A stretch of DNA of 64,000 bases from Phoenix dactylifera (taxonomy: Eukaryota > Streptophyta > Magnoliopsida > Arecales > Arecaceae): the NCBI RefSeq assembly GCF_009389715.1, contig NC_052397.1:9642895-9706894 (forward strand). Direction: 5' to 3'. Below are positions 54,602 through 64,000 of the stretch, piece by piece. Every line of letters starts with the position of its first letter. Within the stretch, counting starts at the first letter, position 1. The notes beneath the pieces are model-generated. The model worked only from the letters and a program-made list of their open reading frames with translations, searched no databases and was not told the DNA's origin. The translations under genes were made by a program, and so were the position numbers.

Positions 54602-54892
54602 GGCCCTGTTTGGATGTCGAAGGTTTTTATCGGCTAATAAGGTCTCTCTAACAAGATACTGATTTAAAAAAAATGCTGAAAGCAAGGTGTTTAAATTGGG
54701 TACCGCACTAGACAACAAAGCACTATTTTTAGAGAGAACTAAAATACTTCTCCTAGTTTATTTGGCTGAATTAGTTGTTTGGTGATTGCCTGATCTCTTT
54801 CAATTGCATCACTTCTACATATGTTTAAGATAGAAATGTCATCTGGAAGATCATATCGGACTGATAAGATCTTTTAGCATCCAAAGAGGCCT
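54602..54892. mobile_element. Short Tourist-like MITE (291 bp)
   Basis: Ends GGCCCTGTTTGGATG and, inverted, GCATCCAAAGAGGCC, flanked by T-rich bases (TTT on both sides). No coding capacity. The end sequence is of the same general class as the element at 2531. Confidence 0.6.
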
Positions 54893-56021
54893 TTTTTTTT
54901 TTCGGGTGAGAAAGGAAGCCTTCAAATCCTTGAAAATTGCTATATTTGATTACAGGGCAGAAGGAAATTATTAGCATTTGAAGCTTATGCTTTAGTGATG
55001 TTGAATATGTTTACTCCCAATTTGCATTCCTCTAGTTAAGCTCTAATATCATCATTAATACTCTTGACATCTTAGTTCCTTAAAAGCTTACAAAGTCAAT
55101 TACACTAGTAGTACTTTAAAGTCTTAATAGCTTAACAAACTAGTCATCGCTCACATTACCTTGCCACGCGCATACTGATAGCAACTATGTGATCTCCATC
55201 GAGGTTGCTAGATATATCTCCTTGAGGTATCACATCTCATCTATCTCACTTGAAAGATATACATATTTTTACAGAAATAGCTTTTTTGCATATGAGCCCC
55301 TAAATATATCTGTATTTGAATAATAATATCTTCCTTTTCAATCTTCTACTTGCACAAATTGATCCTTCCACTAGTTTTTGTTGACCAAATTCATATTAAA
55401 GTTAACCAAAGCAATAGAAAGACAAAAATGGACTTGTTTTAAGGGCCAGCAAGGCTCCAAACTAGGTCTCTTCTCACTTTTTTCTCTCACCCGACAATTG
55501 GCCATGGAGAAGCACAAGCTATAAGGTCGGTTAAGTTTGAGAGCTAGGGACAAAATATCCACTAGATATGAAATTAATACTTTTAAGAGAATAAACAAAT
55601 AGAATATTTCATTATTATCTAGTTATCTAAGCAATAAGTTAAAAAATTCCAGAGATTAAAGTTAAAAAAAGGAAAAAGACAAGGACTCATATGCAAATGA
55701 ATGATTTGGATGTTGCTTTATGCTCCCTCATTCACCATTGAAGCATATACTGCAATCTAAACTGTTAATGAATGAATTCTAAAGGGAGAGCAGAAAATCA
55801 TAGTCGTCCAATGCTTCTCAAAAAATGACAAATGCTATCTCCATCTTAATAACTTTATTCATTCCTTATTTTGATGTAATACAGATCGACATCCAGCCAC
55901 TTTTTGTCCACATGTTCTTAAGCCATTTGTCTCTGAAATACAAATTAGAAAAGCATTAATCCAGCATCCTAAAGGTTTTCACAAACAGAATCTTCCATTC
56001 AACAATTGATCTTCACAAGGC
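54893..56021. other. Intergenic, nothing recognised
   Basis: AT-rich unique-looking sequence with no supported ORF or repeat boundary; the right part may be the 3' flank of the exons at 56022-56471. Confidence 0.5.
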
Positions 56022-56471
56022 TCATACAATATATGTTCCAGGTTTCCCATAAAGAGGCAACAACTGTTTATCTTTATCCAGTAGGTCAGCTTGGAATCTG
56101 TTGTCCCACAAGATGTGCACCTATGCAGTGTATGTAGAACGGAGACAAATTAATATTTCTTTCAACTGATAAATGAGTATGATCTTTATAATTGTTGAAC
56201 AGTATATTCAATATAGCTTCTGCATTAGATATCATCAGCTTTCAAAATGTAAAAAAATGATTTTGTTATAATCTAAAAGCTTTGTGAAATCAACTATATT
56301 CTAATATCCAACAACTCATTCTAACAAAATCAGTTGGAAAAACTCAAGAAAAATGAAGGTAAACTGGTGTGAAAAGGATAAATCCGTGGTCATAGTTACC
56401 ATCCGATCGTGATCGATGCGATCAGTATCTCCACTTCTTCGCAGGCTTTCCTGAAGCAAAGCAAAGAGTCT
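56022..56471 (-). CDS. Possible last two exons of an unidentified gene
   Basis: On the minus strand a 72-base exon (56471-56400; acceptor TTTGTAG, donor GGATG|GTAACT) encodes RLFALLQESLRRSG and DTDRIDHDRM. A second exon (56120-56022; acceptor TGCATAG) encodes VHILWDNRFQADLLDKDKQ and LLPLYGKPGTYIV, then TGA. Both are in phase 0 and the peptide looks like real protein, unlike all other frames nearby. I do not recognise the family and find no convincing upstream exon before 57600, so this may be a gene 3' fragment. Confidence 0.35.
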
Positions 56472-58050
56472 CTACAAATGAAATGACAACGTTCAGTATG
56501 ACCAGAACCGTAAATCCACAGAGACCACAAATAAAATGTGGACAGCGAAATATAAGCAAACATTGCAGGCTTACAGAACAAAAATGCCCAAAGCATTGGA
56601 ATTCTGGAAGGTGAATACATAATTTTGAGTGGCAAGCAGATTTAAAGTACAAAATCTATCAACCAAAATAATTATGTATATCAGACAGCACAACAAATTT
56701 GACATTCAAGAACACAAGTCATAAAATAACAATAAGTTGGGGAACCTATTCTCTTTTGTATGATACTTGTGTCTGTGTATGAACCAGGAACTTCCTGTTG
56801 GAAATAACCATATTGTGCATAATAGGCTGTAAGGGCTCGTGAAGGAAATGAGTAAATTTTGGCCAGTCAGATATTTTAGAAAGGAGGAAAAGAGGAATAA
56901 ACTCAACCCAGGAGTCCAAAAGACCTGCTAATTGCCTGGCGGACCAGTTACTCGTACATTTTATACATGCATGTTATATATTGACTTCCTCCAAAATCAA
57001 ATATGAAGACTTTTGTTGTTTGTTGCATTACTCATTCTTTGATCTTTCACACATATCCTTGAGATAAGCTAATTGCTGATGGTTAAACATTTCGAGCTCT
57101 TAACAAAAGAAACACATATGATCATACATACATACATAGCTACATATATACATAACCTACATAAACACATGCATACATACATTCATGCATACATACATAC
57201 ATGCATACCTAGATACATACATGCGTACATAGATAGAGAGACCTTTTTTTGCACTATGATAAAGAAAAACAAGACCAAGGTCACTAATAATTCCATAAAA
57301 AAGGAACAGATGGCATACTTAGGTCTCTGCTTCACTTTACTGTTCCTCAGTCATCATTGATTTAACTCTCTTTCTTATAATTGATATCAATGACTGATAT
57401 AGTGATAGCTCTCCAATCATCACGTGCATTTAAATGACTAGCTTGAAGAACTGTTAATGCTCTTGGGACTTAAATCTAACAACACTTGAACTGTTAATGC
57501 TCTCGTAGAGATACTCAAATCAACTCACTTTTTTCTCTCTCTAAGACCCTCTTGCACTAGGGTAATCTTCCACTCTTAATCTCTAAACAATCCCTCTACT
57601 CTATAACCATTTTCTATATCATTTTTCTCTAATTTTGGTTGGCTTTATTTTGTGTAGGGGTGTGACCTTCAAGGCAAGAAGATTAGCATACGGTTTCACA
57701 CTTAGTACCCTAGCCTTCTTATTATTTAGTTTTGGTAAATAGATTGGGTTAGAGTTAGGTTGGGAAAACCTAGAGTTAAGGTTAGTTTTAAAGATAAAAA
57801 ATTTTGAACTTAAAAATTTGAAAAAGAAAAGTAAATGATTGATTAGATTAGTTATGCATATGAGGTGGTTGATCATGTACAGGTGAGTTGGTTCCTAGAT
57901 TTTACAATGGTAATTAGTTTTATAATTAACTAGATATGATAGGTATACATTTTTATTGATGATAGAGGTAAGAATCCCCTTGCATGCTTAGTTGTATAGA
58001 AGTGCATATTTCTATCATGTGCATCGGTATCATAGTACAGATGTACATGA
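56472..58050. other. Intergenic or intronic sequence
   Basis: No supported exon. Contains a CATA-type microsatellite at 57121-57240 and otherwise AT-rich sequence. Confidence 0.45.
57121..57240. repeat. Interrupted (CATA)n microsatellite
   Basis: CATACATACATA units with CATG and TACC variants over about 120 bp. Confidence 0.85.
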
Positions 58051-58890
58051 TGTTAGGAATTATGTCCTGAAAGTGAATCGTCAGCCTATTGATGATTGAG
58101 TTGTATATGAATTAATAAATTAATAAAAATTATTTGGCATTATTCAACGTATATATTTTGTACATCTTCTTGAACTCTTGAAATGTGATGAAGTCTTTAG
58201 GACTCTTTTAAATGGATAAAGGAGGATTTGTCTATGATACCTTAAACCTGTTCGCGACTAAACGATATGCTATTACTAGGATAATAGCATTATCAAGTAT
58301 AGGTCGTTGTGTGCCATATCGTTGGTTGTCCTCTTAACCAAGGAGTGTAGAGATACTGATATGCCACACATGTGAAGTATAGGAGTACATTTCACTGACA
58401 TAACTAGTTTCGGAACGCTCTGCTGTCAAGAGATGTTTCTGTGGATATGGGTATATGTGTCCCTCCGACCTGAGATCACCACGGTAACTAGCAAGCAACT
58501 CACTGTACTTTAGTACTAGACTATCTGAGTTTCTAATTCAGTGACGGAAGATTACTTAGTGCAGTCAAGTACTTGCGAAGTTGGTGTGTGAGTCAAGATG
58601 AAATTGACCCCTCCTGGTGATAGGAGATAATGCTCTTGTGTTCAATTTTAGCAAAATCTTGGCCAGGATAATCCTTGTGAGGAGTCACAGGATTTGTAAA
58701 GTTGAAATACATTATGGATGAACTGATTAAAGAGTTAACAGTGAACTCTGAAGTCGTCCTGAGCATTTGGTGTCATAGGAATGAATTATACGGTAACCAT
58801 AGTCCAAGGGTTCTAGAATATTGCTTTGCAATCATTCAGCCTATCCGGACGTCGGGTACCATTGCTAGATGGTCACTTCGATTAGTACAG
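58051..58890 (+). repeat. Copia-type LTR-like fragment
   Basis: Begins TGTTAGGAATTATGTCCTGA, a TG-start typical of a plant copia LTR, and continues about 840 bp without coding capacity. At about 58890 it joins an Athila-like gag fragment. No matching second LTR or target duplication is visible, so it is solo or truncated. Confidence 0.45.
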
Positions 58891-58895
58891 AAAGT

Positions 58896-59387
58896 TGTTC
58901 TTGTTAGCATGGGAAAGTATTTTTTAAGGAATTCTTGTTGTATTTGATCCCAAGAACGAATCGAGTTAGCTTCTAAAGAATTCAACCATTGTTTGGCTCT
59001 ATCTTTAAGGGAGAAGGGGAATAACCTAAGTTTCAGGGCATCATCAGTGAAGTTCTGAATCTTGACAGTAGTGCAAATCTCAAGAAATTCATCTAAATAT
59101 TTGTATGGGTCTTCGTTGGTGAGCCCATAAAAAGATGGGAGCATTTGGATCACACTAGACTTTATTTCATATTGTACAGCTGCTACCTCAGGTAATCGAA
59201 TGCAAGATGGGGAAGTGTAAATAGTGGGAGTAAAGTACTCCCTCAGGAGTTTGGGTTGTTCTTCAGCCATCTTAAGAGGTGGGGATGATCCTAATGTTTT
59301 GATCTTAGCTCGAATGTTCCTAAGGGTTCGTTCTATTTCAGGGTCGAAAGGTAATAGATTTTGTACTCTAGAACGACTACCGTGCAT
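58896..59387 (-). pseudogene. Athila-type gag, N-terminal fragment
   Basis: The first 160 or so codons match the N-terminus of the 809-residue protein (MHGSRSRVQNLLPF, LKDRAKQWLNSL, FLKKYFP), with few differences. Homology ends at 58896-58911 where copia-like sequence begins, so the protein is truncated. Confidence 0.88.
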
Positions 59388-60225
59388 ACACTAGTACTCG
59401 ATCAATCAAACATGCAATAAAAGAGAAAAGCATATCAATCCTAGTCTTTGTCCTAAAATCACTAGACAGCTCCTAACTGGTTTGAAGAGGGCACCTAAGC
59501 CTCCAATCCGGTCTAATGAACCGAGTTGACCAGGTAAGCTCCCAGATAAGTGGAGGGGTCACGATGCGTTCGCAAAGGTCCCACTTAAAACCCACTTGCC
59601 TCGAACAGATGAACTGTCTCCCTTATAGGGACAAAGCTTGCCTAGACATCAACTAAGCCACAGAGCGAAATTGGTGCAACTTTCGGTGATCTTCGTCCTA
59701 TTGAGCTCGAATGTCCCTAGGGGCCAACATCTAATTGATTTTAATTAAAGATGACACTATGTGAGATTGAGTTCACCTAAGTTGGGCAAGAGTCTGGTGA
59801 TGAAATCCGACTCTTATCTTGTTGGGGTGATTGCCCTTACTATATGCAAATTGATTTGTGTATGTGTATCAGGCATGCATTCACAATTTTGCTATAATTA
59901 AAATCAAACAATCACCACAAAATTTCAAGCCAATAATTAATTTAAATAAGAAAAGTTTAGAGGTTACCAAAGGAAATTTCCCCAGCAATTTAATTTTTTT
60001 TTTAAACCTCTACAGTACTTCTTTTCCAGCAGTTCTCCTTTTGATCATCCCAGATTTTTTTTTCCTCGATTCCTGATCAAATAATATAAAAAAAATAAAT
60101 AAATAAAAATTAGTAAGGGAGAAAAAGAAGATAAGAAAAGTAACAATAATAGAAAATTTTTTAAAGAATTTTTTTTTAATTTTTAAATAAATTTTTTTTA
60201 ATAAGAAAAATAACTATGCTAGCAA
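59388..60225 (-). other. Leader of the second Athila-like copy
   Basis: Closely matches 14244-15075; no ORF supported. Confidence 0.75.
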
Positions 60226-60243
60226 TCCCAGGCAACGGCGCCA
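60226..60243 (-). promoter_or_regulatory. Primer binding site, tRNA-Asp type, one mismatch
   Basis: TGGCGCCGTTGCCTGGGA on the minus strand differs at one base from the site at 15076-15093. Confidence 0.85.
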
Positions 60244-60248
60244 AAAAT

Positions 60249-61878
60249 TGATCGGTTCTTTCAATTTTGAAAATAAACCACGCAATAGCACGTATCTTGT
60301 AGGATAGTGATTACGGGTATCGGTCCACAGAGATTGGAGATAAGTTATTTTTTTTTTTAAAAAATAAATCAAGAAGAAGAATTTGCTAATTCGAATAAAC
60401 TAAATTAAACTATAAGTGCGAATTGGAATTTATCAGAGTAAATGGATCTAGGGTTTGGAATCCACCACATAGCATTGTATTAGGGACTGAGTTCTTAATT
60501 TTTATCTTTTGGAGAGGCATGCAAATTGGCTACAAGCCTTTTAAAATAAAAGCATAAAGAGTGTTAGGAAGATCCATCTTCGGTGTAGCATGAAGTGTCT
60601 ACCTAAGTATGCTAATCTAGGATGCAGCACACCTCATCTTCCTAGGCATGGATCATCTTAGACTTTAGCAAACATGAATAGTAAATGGCATGCTCAAAGT
60701 TTAAACATCATAAAAAGATATTTCATTGAAGATAATAATTTAAACAAGCTCCAAAATAATAAAGAAAATAAGAACTACAATGCCCTGATACATTGCTAGG
60801 GCTTCATCCAGCCCTAGATTAGATGTTTAGCCGAGCATGGCTTCCGGATGACCTCCCATCTTCAAATGAAATTGATCACCTCCCATTATTCCCAAAATAT
60901 CACAACTATTCTCTTTCCCCCCCTCTCTCTCTTTTTTTTTTTCTTTCTCTCGGCTTTCTTCTTCTTCTTCTTCACCGAAACAGAGTATCCTCTGTTTCTT
61001 TCCTCCACCGAGCTCTCCCTTCCATCGAACGCCCCCTCCTCCTTATATAGATCCCCTCATCATATCAGCCAGCAAGCACGTGGAGAGGAGGGGAAAAAAC
61101 GGACGCGATCTGTGAGGCGGATGCTTGGGATTTCAAATCCGGAAGAGAGCTGGTCTGCGTGGGATGATTGCTCGCGGATGCTGGAATTGGGGAAGAGCTG
61201 CAGACGGGCGCCGATCCGGAAGGAGGATGGCGTGATTGCTGGGGTGCCGTTTTGATTGCAAGCGGCCGGATCAGTGGAGCTGGCCGCGGGATTTCGGGAG
61301 GTTGACGTGTGGAATGAGCTAGGGCGCGGAAGAAGAAGATCACGGCTTGCTGATTTGGGAAGGAAGGAGATGCTGCAGGATGAGCTGGAGGAGCCGGGAG
61401 CGTTGGGAGGAGCCGAAGAAGAAGGTGGCCGGATCCGTGGCGTGATACGCTGGGAGCCTGTCTCGGACGCTCGGAACGGCAGCGCGGAGGCGGGGATGCG
61501 GGCGGAGAAAGAGGCGGAGGAACGGCTGGGCGTGATGCTTGGATCCCGCTTGCAGTCGGACGGGCATGGGAGGTTGCTGGATTACCGGCGTTCACCGCGC
61601 GCGGGCTGTTGATGGCCTCATCGCGATGGAGCTTGGAATGGGCTGGGGTTGGGACGGGCGGTGGATCGACGCGGACTGGGATCGTGGAGGAAATTGGTCG
61701 CTGGCGGAACACCCGGGGATGAAGACGGAGGAGCTGGATGCGGTGGTCACGCGGTTGATTTCCCTCTTAGATGGATTTGGCACGCGGCTAATACGAGGTC
61801 CCGTTGAGGATGGAGTATCGGTTGCTTTGATGGGGGAAAAATCGGCATGACTTTCCTGTTTCAGCGTTGTGAAAATAA

Positions 61879-61916
<38 letters not shown>

Positions 61917-62357
61917 GATGGCTGTTGATTTGAGAAGGATAGGGGAGTTGGCTTTGGATGGTTGTTGATTTATCCTCGAGTCCAATGTTATTTAATTTTT
62001 ACTAAACCGCTTCAGACTGAACTCGACCAGATAGATAAGACCGTGACTTAATAAAAGGGTTAATCAAATATTTTTCCATACAATTATAACTTTCAATCTA
62101 ACCAGGACCAAAGCCCATTTAATTATAACCTTAGTCGGGTCAACACAATCTTCTTATATGTTTTTCTGTAGTTTTCATGAAAGATTGTAACCAAGAGAAA
62201 GAAAAGTTCAGAATCTAGTTTAAGAAAATAATTACCATATTTTAAACTTACTTCAATGTTTGTTCAATTTCATGGTAAAATATGTATTTATCAGTTTAAA
62301 AATATTGATAAGTGCCATGGAAAGGTAACTAAATTATAAATTATTGAGCACTTATCA
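60249..62357 (-). repeat. Shared LTR of the second Athila-like copy
   Basis: 2109 bp, starting TGATCGG and ending CTTATCA on the plus strand. Outer parts align with the LTRs at 8370 and 15099; the GC-rich middle is largely rewritten, the 20-bp palindrome is absent, and a (TA)n run is at 61876-61911. Confidence 0.88.
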
Positions 62358-64000
62358 CACCCCCAAACCTATGTTTTGCTAGTCCTCGAGCAAAATGAAA
62401 TTAAAGAAAAGCTCTAACTCACTTTCGCAGGCATCGCGATTGTATTTACCATACGCAACAAGGCTTTAAAACCCATAGGTTACCCTAGTGGACGAGTTAT
62501 AGTCTCGTGAGGGTTTCCAGTGAAGATACCCACAAACTTTAATATCATTTATTGTTATGATTAATTTGTTGTTGTTGTTGTTGTTTTTTTTTTTATTAAA
62601 TTCGATTGATGAAAATTCAAATTCCAAGTGCATACTAGCTAGAAAAAAAAACTCTTTTTTTTTCTAATTTAAGATACATAAATGATAAGAATTTCAAAGC
62701 ACACACGGTTCTATTTACTAAGTCAGCCCAAATTCTAGATTAGTATGCAATCTAAGTTAAAGTCATTAAGTTTCCGTTTAGGGAGTTGTAAGACTTATTT
62801 ACACTGGAGTGCTCGGTGAAATCTGGACCGTACACAAGCTAAGGGTTCGGATCTCCAAAATATTGTTAATACTAGTAGTTTCCAAGGATTGGTCGAAAAG
62901 ACCTGCTCACTGATTCAAAATCATCATATCTGCAGGATTTCGAGAGTTGTGGATGTTTACTTTAGTACCTCACGAGCTTTATCTGTAATATTCCAGTTTA
63001 CTCGAATTTTTACAACGACGGCTTTCACACTATTGTCTTTTTCAAGGTCAATACAGAACTTTTTTTTTTTTTTGAAAGATGTATAATTGTGTACTTTTAC
63101 TCTTGTGGTGATTTCTCCGGGTAACGAGCAATCAGTCGACAACTCTCACACCAGTTGGCACAAGGTGTCAGGAATCAAGACTCCCCTACGGACTTATGCT
63201 CGGAGTCCTCATCACAAGCCCACTTAACCTTTGACAATAGGTAGCCCTTTTCGATGTTCCTGACTAAATCCTTTTTTATTGATGATTTTTTTTTTTTTGA
63301 TTAGATAAGTATGATTCATCAGGGTCCAAGGTTGCTACTATACTATCAACATAATGTCGAGCCTAGACCTTAGAAGGGTCGGCCAGTGTGTAGTGAAATT
63401 TCAAAGTATTAATTAGCTTACAACTCCCTAAGAGAGACTTAATAAAAAGAACTTAAATTTGTATTACTTCCGACTAGTCATTGGGCTTTTTAGATTTTAT
63501 ATACCTTGTGTGTTTATCATTCTCACATTAATGTATAGAAATTAGGTTTTTAAAAACAAAAACCCTTTTTTTTATTTAATTCTTTATTATTATTATTATT
63601 TATTATTTTTTTATTATTATTTTTCAATTTAAAGATGAAAATGAACACAATTTTTTATTATTATTATTATTTATTATTTTTTTATTATTTTTTTTCAATT
63701 TAAAAATGAAAATGAACACAATTTTTTTTAAAGATATTTTTATTTTTATTTTTCTTTCGATAAACCTGACATTATGAAGTGAAAACGAATGCAAGAGATG
63801 CAAACAAAACAAAAATGATTAAAAATACTTAAAAATACCCCCAAACCTAAACCTAACATTGTCCTCAATGTTAAAGAAATCTAAGAGAATTGGGTTGCCT
63901 CCCAACAAGCGCTAAGTTTATTGTCTTCAGCCAGACACAGTGAGGTAGTTTTTGCATCTCCTTTTATGGGTTCATCTATTTTGTCTATCATAAAACACTC
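62358..64000 (-). other. Athila-like 3' region and start of gag C-terminal part
   Basis: Matches 10377-11940. Polypurine tract at 62358. The end of a gag-pro ORF (complement of GGGTTGCCTCCCAACAAGCG onward, about 63890-64000) enters from the window edge. As in the first copy, no polymerase sequence lies between gag-pro and the LTR. Confidence 0.8.

Larger units (their letters stand above)
58896..64000 (-). mobile_element. Second Athila-like copy, internal-LTR-internal arrangement
   Basis: Reading minus from the window end: 3' end of an element's gag region and 3' non-coding part (64000-62358), polypurine tract, one LTR (62357-60249), then primer site, leader and the start of gag (60243-58896), cut by unrelated sequence. 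One LTR serves as 3' LTR of one unit and 5' LTR of the next. It is related to the 8370-17107 element but more diverged, especially in the GC-rich part of the LTR. It continues beyond the window. Confidence 0.85.

Overview
The window is plant nuclear DNA, most likely from a monocot. Evidence: spliced genes with GT-AG introns, En/Spm, hAT, Tourist-like, LINE, Ty1-copia and Ty3-gypsy elements with plant-type primer sites, and a captured receptor-kinase exon with the very GC-rich third positions typical of monocot 5' ends. Repeat style would fit a palm-like genome, but I cannot prove the species. Only two intact host genes are supported: a HAD-superfamily phosphatase (20333-22301, eight exons, 273 aa) and an L7Ae/L30e-family RNA-binding protein (47720-50416, six exons, 187 aa). 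Two possible 3' exons of an unidentified gene lie at 56022-56471 on the minus strand.

Left third (1-20000): a four-level nest. A LINE ORF2 is split in its zinc-binding domain by an 18.8-kb CACTA element (258-19094). The CACTA carries decayed minus-strand TnpD-like and TnpA-like genes. Its TnpD gene is split by a very young Athila-like gypsy element (8370-17107) that has gag-protease but no reverse transcriptase or integrase. Its TnpA-like gene is split by a 1.5-kb Tourist-like element holding a 138-bp AT-rich tandem array. The HAD gene starts about 340 bp after the LINE end.

Middle (24106-46345): a small hAT element with an 8-bp target duplication (24114-37149) captured the promoter side and first exon of an LRR receptor kinase. 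A recent 11.9-kb SIRE/Maximus-like copia element (24391-36268, TSD AGCAG) then jumped into it. The hAT itself sits at the first base of a gypsy LTR whose decayed, internally deleted body runs to about 41343. Next is a 1.9-kb inverted duplication (41344-43235 and 43827-45701) built on the 3' part of a hAT transposase pseudogene.

The strongest unexplained signal is in the copia element. Each LTR has 24 perfect copies of the 10-bp palindrome GAGTCGACTC just upstream of the TATA-like box, mostly exactly 21 bp apart with unrelated spacers. Eight more copies, with flanking bases in the opposite orientation, precede an extra GC-rich ORF placed after pol where env-like ORFs occur in this lineage.

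Right third (46346-64000): the L7Ae gene, several short hAT and Tourist-like elements, long featureless AT-rich DNA, a copia LTR-like fragment, and a second Athila-like copy arranged internal-LTR-internal, as left by LTR-LTR recombination; it runs off the window.
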